From assembly GCA_945787845.1 (NCBI GenBank), contig CALZJH010000004.1, forward strand, positions 1 to 64,000: a DNA stretch of 64,000 nt, given 5' to 3'. The stretch is from an uncultured Woeseiaceae bacterium. Its GTDB lineage: Bacteria; Pseudomonadota; Gammaproteobacteria; Steroidobacterales; Woeseiaceae. Shown in pieces: positions 1-8,566 of this stretch. The notes under the pieces are model-generated. The model was not told the DNA's origin and made no database searches. It was given only the letters and a program-made list of their open reading frames with translations. The translations under genes and the position numbers were made by a program. Numbering within the stretch: the stretch's first letter is position 1; every line of letters begins with the position of its first letter.

Positions 1-2595
1 TTCGCCCATGCCCTTGGCGCCGAAGGGGCCTGTCGAGAGTTCATGCTCGACGATATGCGATGTAATGGGCGGAGCGTGCGTGATGCTCGGCGTCTTGTAG
101 CGCGCCATGACGCTGGTCCAGGGCTTGCCGTCTTCAAGGATGTAGTGTTCCGTCAGTGCATAGCCGATGCACATCACGATGCCGCCTTCTATCTGGCCCT
201 CGAGCGTCAGCGGATTGATGGCCCGTCCGACGTCGTGTGCAGCGATAATTCGGCGAACCTGGACCTCGCCCGTGCGCCGGTCGATTTCACACAGCGCGGC
301 CTGTGCAACGAAACTGAAGCCGACGTGCATATCGCCACCGGTGCCGAGCGGCTGTGTGGCGGGGGCCCAGTACTCGTGCTGAGTAACGACTCGGGTCCCG
401 GGCGCATCCGCCAGTTTCCCGGCTGCGTCCCGGGCGGCGAGCCGGGTGGCATTGCCGCTGACGAAAGTTTGTCGACTCGCGGTGGTGGGCCCGCCATCCG
501 GGCACACATCCGTGTCGCCGAGCAGCACGCTGACGTTCTGTGCCGGGATGCCGAGTTCCTCGGCGGCGCAGGCGGCCAGCACGCCGGGCAATCCCTGGCC
601 CATTTCAGCCGAGGAAATGCGTACTTCGGCAAGCAGCCCTTTGTCGGGGTCCTGCCAGGCCTCGACTTCGGCGGTGGCCTTGTCCGGTGCGCCGCCACCG
701 AGCCCGGTGTTCTTGTAACCCACCGCGAGACCCCAGGCGAGGCGCTTGTCGCCTTCGTCCCAGGCCCAGCGGAAATTGTCGCCGCGCATGTCGTGGTCGA
801 CTTTGTCGATGCACTCCATCAGCCCGACGCTCTCGCGCATGACCTGGCCTGTCACCGTTGTCGATCCAACCTCCAGCGCGTTCTGGCGACGCAACTCGAC
901 CGGGTCGAGGCCGAGTTCGGCGGCCAGCGCGTCCATGTTGCTCTCGGCGGCAAAACAGCTCTGCGTGACGCCGAAGCCGCGGAAGGCGCCGGCGGGCACA
1001 TTGTTCGTGTACGTCGCGAAGCAGTCCACGCGAACGTTTGGAATGTCGTAGGGGCCGGACGCATGCGTTGTCGCGCGCGTCAGTACTTTCTCACTGAGGC
1101 TCGCATAGGCACCGCCGTCACCATAGAGCGTGGCTTCCACGGCCGTCAGCCTGCCATCTTTCGTTGCCCCGGTGCGCATGCGAATAATCGTTGCGTGACG
1201 TTTCGGATGCACGAGCAGGCTTTCCTGTCGCGAGTACAGCATCTTCACGGGCCGTCCGGTTGCCTCGGCCAGCAGTGCGGCATGGATCTGGCCGGTAATG
1301 TCTTCCTTGCCGCCAAAGCCGCCGCCCATGAGCGTGGCGACCACGCGGACCTCGGCGGGCGCTACACCGAGTGTGGCGGCCGCCTGGTCACGGTCAGCAT
1401 AAGGAATCTGGCTGCCGACGTAGATCGTGGTTTTGTCGTGCCTGGCCGTTTCGCCGCGTGTCGCCTGTGCATCGACGGCGCCGCCGAAGCGGGCGGGGTC
1501 GTAGCCGGCCGGGATGCCGATCGAGCACTCGGGCTCAAGGAACAGGTGTTCCGTCGTCGGCGTTCGGTAGGTCCGGTCCACGATGACGTCGGCCGCGGCG
1601 AAGCCGGCATCGAGATCGCCCTTGCGGACCTTGATGTGCTTGAGGAGGTTACCGTCCGGGCGCTCTTCATGCACATGCGGTGCGTCGTCCCGCAACGCAG
1701 AGATGGGATCGGCCACGATCGGGAGTTCGTCGTACTCAACCTCAATCAGGTCGAGCGCCGCCGTGGCGATGTCCTGGCTGTCGGCGGCAACAATCGCGAC
1801 GGCATCGCCGACGTAGCGGACCTTCCGCCCACAAAGCACCGGCCAGTCGATGCTGACGACACCGTGCGCGTTGCGTCCCGGCACGTCCTCGTGCGTCAGT
1901 ACGGCATGGACGCCATCGAGCCTGCGGGCCGCCGATGCGTCGATGGAGACGATGCGGGCATGCGGGATGTTGGCCCGCTTGGTGCGCGCAAACAGCATTC
2001 CCGGGAACACGTAGTCGTCGGTGAAGCGAGCGGTACCACGAATCTTGGCCAGCGCGTTGGGGTTGGGACGCGGTTGACCGACCTCGGCCTCCGGCGCACG
2101 CGTCTTGGGCAGATACGGCTTAATATCCTGGCCGGATGCCTGCAGGATCGCGCTGATAACGCTCTGGTAACCGGTGCAGCGACAATAGGAGTCCTTGAGC
2201 GCGGCGCGGATGTCATCCTCTGTGACGGCATCGTTGTCGGCGGCCTTGCGATCGAGCAGCCCCTTGGCCGTCATGATGAGGCCCGGCGTGCAGATTCCGC
2301 ACTGCACCGCGCCATGATCCAGGAAAGCCTGCTGCAGGGCATGCAGCTTGCCGTGCTGTTGCAGTCCTTCAATGGTCTCGACCTGCCTGCCGTGCGCCTT
2401 GAACGCCGGGTAGACACAGCTGACCACGGGCGTGCCGTCGACAAGAACCGTGCATATTCCGCACTCGGCCTCGGCACAGCCGACCTTGGTGCCGGTGAGG
2501 CGCAGGTCTTCGCGCAGCACATCGGACAGGTAGCGGGACTCGTCGACCTCGACCTCGACGGCCTTGCCGTTGACGACCATCTGCAGGCAGCTCAT
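1..2595 (-). CDS. xdhD: XdhD-like molybdenum hydroxylase, [2Fe-2S] domain fused to the Mo-binding subunit (partial, C-terminus beyond window)
   Basis: Predicted molybdopterin-dependent hydroxylase of the xanthine dehydrogenase family; the substrate is probably a purine or other N-heterocycle (inference). The frame is open for 865 codons from ATG at 2595 to base 1, so the C-terminus is missing. Residues 1-80 are a plant-type [2Fe-2S] ferredoxin domain (C40, C45, C48, C60). The second cluster uses C99, C102, C138 and C140 (CGICTPG and CRCTGY). The rest is the large subunit, with GGGFGGKE and GAFRGFG motifs. It ends in GAKGMGE, whose Glu is the expected catalytic base, right at the window edge. 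The start overlaps the ygfM stop (ATGA). As I recall it, E. coli XdhD has lost these iron-sulfur cysteines, while this copy keeps all eight. Confidence 0.9.
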   Translation of the reverse strand, partial: MSCLQMVVNGKAVEVEVDESRYLSDVLREDLRLTGTKVGCAEAECGICTVLVDGTPVVSCVYPAFKAHGRQVETIEGLQQHGKLHALQQAFLDHGAVQCGICTPGLIMTAKGLLDRKAADNDAVTEDDIRAALKDSYCRCTGYQSVISAILQASGQDIKPYLPKTRAPEAEVGQPRPNPNALAKIRGTARFTDDYVFPGMLFARTKRANIPHARIVSIDASAARRLDGVHAVLTHEDVPGRNAHGVVSIDWPVLCGRKVRYVGDAVAIVAADSQDIATAALDLIEVEYDELPIVADPISALRDDAPHVHEERPDGNLLKHIKVRKGDLDAGFAAADVIVDRTYRTPTTEHLFLEPECSIGIPAGYDPARFGGAVDAQATRGETARHDKTTIYVGSQIPYADRDQAAATLGVAPAEVRVVATLMGGGFGGKEDITGQIHAALLAEATGRPVKMLYSRQESLLVHPKRHATIIRMRTGATKDGRLTAVEATLYGDGGAYASLSEKVLTRATTHASGPYDIPNVRVDCFATYTNNVPAGAFRGFGVTQSCFAAESNMDALAAELGLDPVELRRQNALEVGSTTVTGQVMRESVGLMECIDKVDHDMRGDNFRWAWDEGDKRLAWGLAVGYKNTGLGGGAPDKATAEVEAWQDPDKGLLAEVRISSAEMGQGLPGVLAACAAEELGIPAQNVSVLLGDTDVCPDGGPTTASRQTFVSGNATRLAARDAAGKLADAPGTRVVTQHEYWAPATQPLGTGGDMHVGFSFVAQAALCEIDRRTGEVQVRRIIAAHDVGRAINPLTLEGQIEGGIVMCIGYALTEHYILEDGKPWTSVMARYKTPSITHAPPITSHIVEHELSTGPFGAKGMGE

Positions 2596-3476
2596 GTCGG
2601 CACTCCCGCACGTCGCACGGCGTTGGCAAGAATGATCGGCAGCCACGTGCGGATCATGGACTCGCGATATTCCTCCGTCGCCCGGTATTTGCTCGTGCGC
2701 AGCGAGACATGCTCGAGCGCGACCTCGGTGGCCTTCCGGAATTGTGCTTCCGTTGCGGGCTGGCCGACCAGGGTTTCAGCCGCGGGCTCGGCGAACCAGG
2801 GTACCGGCCCGACCGGGCCCATGCTGATGCCGGCCGATGCGATCGCGTCGCCATCCATCTGCAGGCGCGTCGCCATCGAGATGATGGGCAGGCACAGTCC
2901 CTGCGGGCGCATGACGCGGTGGAAGGCTGAGCCTTCGCTGTCGGACTGCGGTTTAAATCGCAGCCTCGTCAGGATTTCATGGTGCCGGTCGATGACGCTG
3001 CGCCCGGGTCCCTTGAATGTGTCCTTCGCGGGAATCCAGCGTGCACCGTCCTTGCCCGTTACTTCGACCTCGCCGCCGAGGGCCATCAGGCCGATCGTGC
3101 CGTCACCGGCGGGCAGGGCATGCGCGACGTTGCCCGCGAGCGTCCCCACATTGCGAACCTGTGGGCCACCGATGACACCGCAGCTCTCTGACAGGCACCG
3201 GCCATAGCGAACAATTCTCGGGTCGTTCACGATGGTCGTGTGCGTGACACCGCAGCCGATGATGATGTAGTCGCCTTCTTCGACGATCGTATCGAGGCCG
3301 CTGATCCGGGTTGCGTCGACGATCACCTCGATGGGCCGCCGCAGGCCGCGACGAGTCTCGACGAGCAGGTCCGTACCGCCGCCGATAACGCGCGCACGGC
3401 CGTCGTAGCGCTGCAGGATGTCCAGCGCGGCGGTCACCGTGTCAGGTGCGTAGTAACGGTTCCAGGCGGTACTCAA
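2592..3476 (-). CDS. ygfM: YgfM-like FAD-binding subunit of molybdenum hydroxylase
   Basis: A 294-aa FAD-binding (PCMH/CO-dehydrogenase flavoprotein type) subunit that would carry electrons from the iron-sulfur clusters of the XdhD-like partner. The N-terminal half has the FAD-pyrophosphate loop IGGGTDLLVE and the second signature GGPQVRNVGTLAGN followed by ALPAGD, both typical of the medium subunit. The start is TTG at 3476: it has an AAGGA Shine-Dalgarno six bases upstream, and the ATG just before it runs straight into a stop in another frame. Its stop overlaps the xdhD start, so the two are translationally coupled and likely form one complex. ssnA ends 23 bases upstream. Confidence 0.88.
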   Translation of the reverse strand: MSTAWNRYYAPDTVTAALDILQRYDGRARVIGGGTDLLVETRRGLRRPIEVIVDATRISGLDTIVEEGDYIIIGCGVTHTTIVNDPRIVRYGRCLSESCGVIGGPQVRNVGTLAGNVAHALPAGDGTIGLMALGGEVEVTGKDGARWIPAKDTFKGPGRSVIDRHHEILTRLRFKPQSDSEGSAFHRVMRPQGLCLPIISMATRLQMDGDAIASAGISMGPVGPVPWFAEPAAETLVGQPATEAQFRKATEVALEHVSLRTSKYRATEEYRESMIRTWLPIILANAVRRAGVPT

Positions 3477-3499
3477 TTCATATCCTTTTCAATAGTTTA

Positions 3500-4822
3500 T
3501 CAGACAATTCTCTTCCAAATTCTGGGCGCTCGCTCGGCGCACCTGGCGCGAATTCCGTCCTCGTCGAGGTGCGGCAGGCGGCCGTCATCGACGATGACCT
3601 CACCGCGGGAAATCGTCGTACGGACCCGGGTATAACTCAGCCCGAAGAGCAGGTGCCCGTAGAACGTCTCGGCATTGAGCGGCGTGAAGGGCACGTAGTC
3701 CGGGATGATGATGTCTGCGAGCTGGCCGGTCGCGAGCATGCCCCGCGGCTCGCGGAACAGCCGGTTGCAGATCTGGCGATTGTTCTCGAGCAGGATCCTG
3801 CAGGCCTCGCCGAACGCCACGGTCGGATCGCGATGGTAGGTGCGCTGGTGCAGATACATGGCGCGTGCCTGGGAGATCATGTGTGACGACATGCCGTCGG
3901 TGCCGACGCCGACCAGGACGCCGTGTTTCAGCATGTCGAGAATCGGGGCGACGCCGAGGCCGTTGTTCATGTTGGATTCGGGGTTGTTGACGAGCATCGA
4001 GTCGGTCGAGCGCAGCAGGTCGAGTTCACGCGAGGCGAAGTGCACGCCATGGACGAAGATCGTCTTCGGACCGGCGATACCGAAATCGAGGAAGCGATCC
4101 ATGATGCCGCGACCGTAGCGCTCCATCGTCGTCTGCACGTCGATCTCGTCTTCGGCGGCGTGAACGTGAAAGCCTGCATCGAGCGAGTGGCCCACTTCGG
4201 CGCAGCGATCGAGCGTGCGGGTGCCGAGAGTCATCAGGGCGTGGAGGCCGAACATGGCGGCCATCTGGTCGTCCTGCGAGTCGAGGCACTTGCGGATGTA
4301 GCGCGCGTTCTCCTCGATGCCCTCACCCGGGCGGTTGCGGTCCGACACCTCGTAACTCAGGCAGCCGCTGAGCCCGACGTCACGGAACGCCCGTTCGACC
4401 TGGTCGAGGCTGCCGTCGACGCAGGACGGCGACGCGTGATGGTCGATAATCGTCGTACAGCCCGCGCGGGCCGCGTGCATGATAGACAGCAGCGCCGAGT
4501 AGTAGACGTCTTCTTCGTCGAGTGCCTTGTCCAGCTTCCACCAGAGGTTCTGCAGCGTTTCCTCGAAGTTGGTGGCGGGCGGGCCGGGCGGCGTGAAGCC
4601 ACGGGCGAACGTCGAGTACAAGTGGTGATGTGCGTTGATCAGTCCAGGCATGACGAGGCTGCCACGGGCGTCGACCGTGCGGTCGGCCGTGTACTTGTCG
4701 GCCGGGAATTCGCCGACATCAACAATATGATTTCCCTCGACGAGGATGCTGCCGTTTTCGATAAAGCGGTTCTGGCTGTCCAGCGTGACGAGGTGGCCAT
4801 TGGTGATTAGCAGGGATTTCAT
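3500..4822 (-). CDS. ssnA: SsnA-like amidohydrolase / aminohydrolase
   Basis: A 440-aa amidohydrolase-superfamily TIM-barrel metalloenzyme, likely a deaminase or ring-opening hydrolase of purine-like or chlorinated heterocycles; the E. coli SsnA reaction is not firmly known. The metal-binding HxH is H65 and H67 in NAHHH, further ligands fall in HVHAAEDE, and the catalytic Asp is near residue 308 in GTDGMSSH. Length matches E. coli SsnA (about 442 aa). The gene lies one base after ygfK and 23 bases before ygfM, the same order as in E. coli. Guanine and 8-oxoguanine deaminases are related alternatives, but the context favours SsnA. Confidence 0.87.
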   Translation of the reverse strand: MKSLLITNGHLVTLDSQNRFIENGSILVEGNHIVDVGEFPADKYTADRTVDARGSLVMPGLINAHHHLYSTFARGFTPPGPPATNFEETLQNLWWKLDKALDEEDVYYSALLSIMHAARAGCTTIIDHHASPSCVDGSLDQVERAFRDVGLSGCLSYEVSDRNRPGEGIEENARYIRKCLDSQDDQMAAMFGLHALMTLGTRTLDRCAEVGHSLDAGFHVHAAEDEIDVQTTMERYGRGIMDRFLDFGIAGPKTIFVHGVHFASRELDLLRSTDSMLVNNPESNMNNGLGVAPILDMLKHGVLVGVGTDGMSSHMISQARAMYLHQRTYHRDPTVAFGEACRILLENNRQICNRLFREPRGMLATGQLADIIIPDYVPFTPLNAETFYGHLLFGLSYTRVRTTISRGEVIVDDGRLPHLDEDGIRARCAERAPRIWKRIV

Positions 4823-4823
4823 G

Positions 4824-7800
4824 TCAATTCTCGCAGACAGGCAGGAACGGCATCGATCGCCGCACGCCGTTTAGCAGCGTGATCATGTCCGCGTCGCCGG
4901 TACCGGTGAGTTCCGGCCGCGCGTTGAGTTCAAGATGCTGTGTTTCGCCATCCCGGCGTGCGTCGATCGCCCAGGTGTCGGCATCCCGGGAAATCATGAA
5001 GGCATTGTCCGTTTGTGCTTCGAAGTCGTCCCGATTGAGGTAGAGGCGGGGTTTATCGCGATACGGCGCTCCCGCCGTGGGGCAAAACGTCGTGCAGTTG
5101 CCGCATTCATTGCAGAGATCGGCGAGCACGGCGACCTGGAATGGCTGGTTGCGATCGTCGCTACGGTAGGTGAACAGCGCGAGGTTGGGGCACACGCCGA
5201 CGCAGATACTGCAGTATGTGTGGCAATCGAGACACCGGGCCGCCTCCGCACGCGCCTGCTCGGGCGAGTAGGTGAGCATGACCTCGCTGAAATTCTGCCG
5301 CTCCGCTACAGGTCTCTCTGGCGCGCGAACGCGCCATGTCCGCTGACTGCGCCGCCGCAGCATCTGCGCCACGCCAGTGTCCGCCAACTCGGTCGCCCAT
5401 TTGGTACCAGTTACCGTAATTCCGTTAGATACGGTAACTGGTACTGAATTCTGGAGGATGCTGTTGGCGATGGCTTTACCCGCTGCCGCGGCCTTGACGA
5501 TGGTTGCCGGGCCGTCGTTGGCGACGTCGCCGCCGGCGTAGATTCCCGGTACCGAGGTTGCGAACGTGTCGGGGTCGACCGCGATGTAACCGCGCTGGTT
5601 CACGACAATCGGCTCGCCTTCGAGAAAGTCGAGAACGGCACTCTGGCTTATGGCCAGGATCAGCGTATCGATGGGTAACTCGAAATCCGAAGCGGGTATT
5701 TCGACGGGAACCCGGCGGCCCGAGGCGTCCCGCTTATCCGACAGCTGCATACGGCGGCAGCGGAGGCCGCGCAGTTTGCCTTTTTTGGCGATCACCCGTT
5801 CCGGCTGTGCGAGTTCGACGACCTCTATGCCTTCTTCAAGCAGCTGCGTGATTTCCTCGCGGTCGGCCGGCATCTGGTCGATGGTGCGCCGGTAAATCAG
5901 CGTGACCTTGCGGTTTCCGAGGCGCCACGCGACCCGCGCGCAGTCCATCGCGGTGTCGCCGGCCCCGACGATCGCGACATGTTCGCCGATATCGAGGTCC
6001 TGTCGCTCTTTCGACTGCCGCAGGAATTGCAGCGCATCCAGTACGCCGTCGCTGTCTGTGCCTTCGAGTGCCAGTGTCTTGCCGAGCTGTGCGCCGGCCA
6101 TGATGATGATGTTGTCGAAGCCGTCCGCGCGCAGCTGCGAGAGCGTGATGTCGCGACCGACGCGCGTATCGAAATGAACCTCGATTCCCAGCTCTGCCAG
6201 CGCCGCGTAGTCCTTGTCGAATACGGCACGAGGCAGACGGTACTCGGGTACTACGCCACCGACCATGCCGCCCGCATAGGATTGCTCCTCGAAGATCTCG
6301 ACCTTCATTCCGCCTCGAGCGAGGGAGATGGCCGCAGACAAGCCGCCTGGACCTGCGCCGATAATAGCGACCTTCTGTCCCGTCGCCTCCGGTAAAGACG
6401 AACGCTCAATGTCATATTCGCGGTCAACGGCATAACGCTTGATGTCGCGTATTGCGACCGGCTCATCCAGGTGCGTGCGGATACAAGCTTCTTCACACAG
6501 GTGGTCGCAGATCCTGCCCAGCGTGCAGGGCAGAGGATTGTCGGCGTGGATGGTTTGTTGCGCCGCTGCGAGATTATTGTCACGCACCTCGGCCATGTAT
6601 CGGGGGACCTTCTGTTCGAGGGGGCAGGCGTCGACGCACGGGGCCTTGATGCAATCAAAAGCGTCGAGTTGCCGGTCGGTCTTGGTGCCTGAGGTCACGA
6701 ACTCCGACTTCATGTTCATGGGATCCGTGCTGACTTCGTCCGCATAGTCGTGCAGGGTAGCCAGCGCAAAGTCGCGGGAGATCGAGATATCCCTGACAGC
6801 CTCGATATAGTCGAGGAGTCGCAGGTAGCCGCCGGTCTTGAGCAGATCGGAACAAACCGTGATGGTCTGCATGCCCGATTGCAGCAGTTTCGCAACGTTG
6901 TGGCAGCTCGCACCGGCCGAAAACGACATCGGCAGTAAACCGTCGAACTCATCCGCAATTTTTGCGGCAAGGTTGACGGTGATGGCGTGCAACGGACGAC
7001 CCGACAGGTACATCATTTTCTCGTCGGGGTCGAACACCGAACGCCGGTTTTCCACCTCGAGCGTGTTTGACAGTTTGACGCCGAACTCGAGGTCGCAGTT
7101 TTTTGCGACCGTCTGGAGCCTGCGCAGCATCGGAATGGCGTCGTCAAATTTCAGGTCGTGCTCGAACGCAACGTCAGGCACGACGACATCGGTGAATTTC
7201 AGATCCCGGTTGATCAGTGACCGAACACGCTCGGGTCCCAGCAGCGTGGGATTGCATTTTACGAGCGTATGCAGCTGCCGCTTTCGCAACAGGTATTCGC
7301 AGATGCCCTCGATTTCTTCCGGGGGGCAGCCGTGCATCGTCGACAGCGTAACGTTGTCAGACAGGCGGTCCGGAATATTGATGTACCGGACCTCCGGGTA
7401 GTACCTCGCCACCTCGTCTATGAACGCCCGCTTGGACTCGGAGCAGTCGGCAACCCGGTCCAGGAACCAATGCATGTTCGGCTTGTGTATGCCCGCGAGG
7501 TCGTAGCCGACGCTGAGGTTGAAGACAACGTCCGGCTCCCCGGCCAGCCCCAGCTTGTGATGCAGAGCATGAATGAGGACCCAGGCGCGCACGTATTCTT
7601 CGAAGGATTCGTGGATCTTGAGTTCCTGTGACCACTCGACGTTGTAGCCTTCGTCCTCCATGTCGATACAGGGTTTGCTGACGTCGAGTTCGTCCAGGGT
7701 CTGGACCGTCTTGAGTTCAATGTAGCGTGCACCGCAAAGCCACGCCGCCACGATGTTCTGCGCCATCTGGGTGTGCGGGCCGGCCGCGGGACCGAAAGGC

Positions 7801-7964
7801 GTGCCGATCTCGTGTCCGAAAGCCCTGGTTCGATAGGGTGCGTACTGGTCGGGGGAATAAAAGTACGCTCGCGGAATGCCGAACGCAGAGTCCCGGCTGT
7901 CCAGTTCAGTAAACAGCCACCTTGCGAGCTGGTCGGCGCCGATCGGGCGAAACAGGTCGGACAT
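4824..7964 (-). CDS. ygfK: YgfK-like multidomain Fe-S flavoprotein (putative selenate reductase subunit family)
   Basis: A 1046-aa cytoplasmic redox protein. Residues 1-410 resemble a dihydroorotate/dihydropyrimidine dehydrogenase barrel. Residues 430-510 are a GltD-type iron-sulfur domain with Cys in APCVDACP and GRICDHLCEEAC. Residues 520-835 hold FAD (GAGPGGLSAA) and NAD(P)H (GAGDTAMDCARVA) Rossmann folds. Residues 905-965 hold ferredoxin-like clusters (CLDCHTYCSICVGVCP and CNECGNCTTFCP). Family members are annotated as putative selenate reductase subunits, but the real reaction is unproven; here it may pass electrons between NAD(P)H and the XdhD-like hydroxylase. The start has a GGAGGA Shine-Dalgarno. 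It is the first gene of the operon. Residues 841-854 are encoded by a perfect palindrome (5404-5444), probably an insertion in the linker. Confidence 0.88.
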   Translation of the reverse strand: MSDLFRPIGADQLARWLFTELDSRDSAFGIPRAYFYSPDQYAPYRTRAFGHEIGTPFGPAAGPHTQMAQNIVAAWLCGARYIELKTVQTLDELDVSKPCIDMEDEGYNVEWSQELKIHESFEEYVRAWVLIHALHHKLGLAGEPDVVFNLSVGYDLAGIHKPNMHWFLDRVADCSESKRAFIDEVARYYPEVRYINIPDRLSDNVTLSTMHGCPPEEIEGICEYLLRKRQLHTLVKCNPTLLGPERVRSLINRDLKFTDVVVPDVAFEHDLKFDDAIPMLRRLQTVAKNCDLEFGVKLSNTLEVENRRSVFDPDEKMMYLSGRPLHAITVNLAAKIADEFDGLLPMSFSAGASCHNVAKLLQSGMQTITVCSDLLKTGGYLRLLDYIEAVRDISISRDFALATLHDYADEVSTDPMNMKSEFVTSGTKTDRQLDAFDCIKAPCVDACPLEQKVPRYMAEVRDNNLAAAQQTIHADNPLPCTLGRICDHLCEEACIRTHLDEPVAIRDIKRYAVDREYDIERSSLPEATGQKVAIIGAGPGGLSAAISLARGGMKVEIFEEQSYAGGMVGGVVPEYRLPRAVFDKDYAALAELGIEVHFDTRVGRDITLSQLRADGFDNIIIMAGAQLGKTLALEGTDSDGVLDALQFLRQSKERQDLDIGEHVAIVGAGDTAMDCARVAWRLGNRKVTLIYRRTIDQMPADREEITQLLEEGIEVVELAQPERVIAKKGKLRGLRCRRMQLSDKRDASGRRVPVEIPASDFELPIDTLILAISQSAVLDFLEGEPIVVNQRGYIAVDPDTFATSVPGIYAGGDVANDGPATIVKAAAAGKAIANSILQNSVPVTVSNGITVTGTKWATELADTGVAQMLRRRSQRTWRVRAPERPVAERQNFSEVMLTYSPEQARAEAARCLDCHTYCSICVGVCPNLALFTYRSDDRNQPFQVAVLADLCNECGNCTTFCPTAGAPYRDKPRLYLNRDDFEAQTDNAFMISRDADTWAIDARRDGETQHLELNARPELTGTGDADMITLLNGVRRSMPFLPVCEN
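5404..5444. repeat. 15-bp-arm perfect inverted repeat inside ygfK
   Basis: GTACCAGTTACCGTA at 5404-5418 and its exact reverse complement at 5430-5444 flank an 11-base loop. GAATT sequences stand at the loop and just outside the right arm. The element is read in frame as part of a Val/Thr-rich linker (residues 841-854) between the NAD(P)H domain and the C-terminal iron-sulfur domain of the YgfK-like protein. The shape suggests a REP-like or other mobile palindromic unit that landed in frame; this is an inference, since I found no second copy in the window. Confidence 0.75.
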
Positions 7965-8101
7965 GCGCAGTTTCCTCCCGATTTATTGTCGTATCATGGA
8001 TGCACTTACCCGAATCAATTGAACCGGAAATGCCCGTGCTACCAAATACGCGGTTGCCGCAGGCGAGCGTGGGCAAGCCGCAAAAAGAAAAGGAAATCAA
8101 C

Positions 8102-8566
8102 ATGATGAAGAAGATTATCCTCGTGCTGGCAGGGATGCTTTTCACGCAATTGTCGCTGGCTTCGGACGTCGAGGAACTGACCGGCCTGCTGCATGATTTT
8201 CTGGCGAACTCGGCGATCCGGGAGGCCCATGAGCGCTTCTGGGCGGACGACCTGGTCTACAGCTCGTCAGCGGGACTGCGCTTTGGCAAGGCCGACATCC
8301 TGAAAGGTTTCGAGACGGCGGACGCATCGGCAGACGATGCGACGGAAGCCGAAGATACGGCGCCGGCCATGGTGTATTCAGGTGAGGAAGTGGACGTGCG
8401 CCTGTATGGCGACACCGCCGTTGTCGCCTTCAAGCTCGTAGGTACACCTACGAATAAGGAGGCCGGGAACGATGTGTTGTACTACTACAATACCGGCACT
8501 TTTTTGAGGCGCGACGGTGTCTGGAAAGTCGTGGCATGGCAGGCGACGAAGATACCGCCGCAATGA
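8102..8566 (+). CDS. Secreted SnoaL/DUF4440-like (NTF2-fold) protein
   Basis: A 154-aa small protein with a cleavable signal peptide (MMKKIILVLAGMLFTQLSLA, cut before SDVEE). The mature part has the NTF2-like DUF4440 pattern: an N-terminal helix, AHERFWADDLVYSSS, KADILKGFE, then strands with GDTAVVAFKL and a closing GVWKVVAWQATK. Such folds bind small ligands or act as accessory domains, and no reaction can be inferred. I chose ATG 8102 because AAAGGAAA lies just upstream and the signal peptide follows; a longer open frame back to 7922 has no signal sequence. The next gene starts one base after its stop, suggesting co-transcription. Confidence 0.75.
   Translation: MMKKIILVLAGMLFTQLSLASDVEELTGLLHDFLANSAIREAHERFWADDLVYSSSAGLRFGKADILKGFETADASADDATEAEDTAPAMVYSGEEVDVRLYGDTAVVAFKLVGTPTNKEAGNDVLYYYNTGTFLRRDGVWKVVAWQATKIPPQ

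Noticed and set aside
43..3207. A 1054-codon open frame on the plus strand
   Set aside because: It is antisense to xdhD and ygfM, whose domain motifs are unmistakable. Long antisense frames are expected from GC-rich codon bias, and its translation shows no family.
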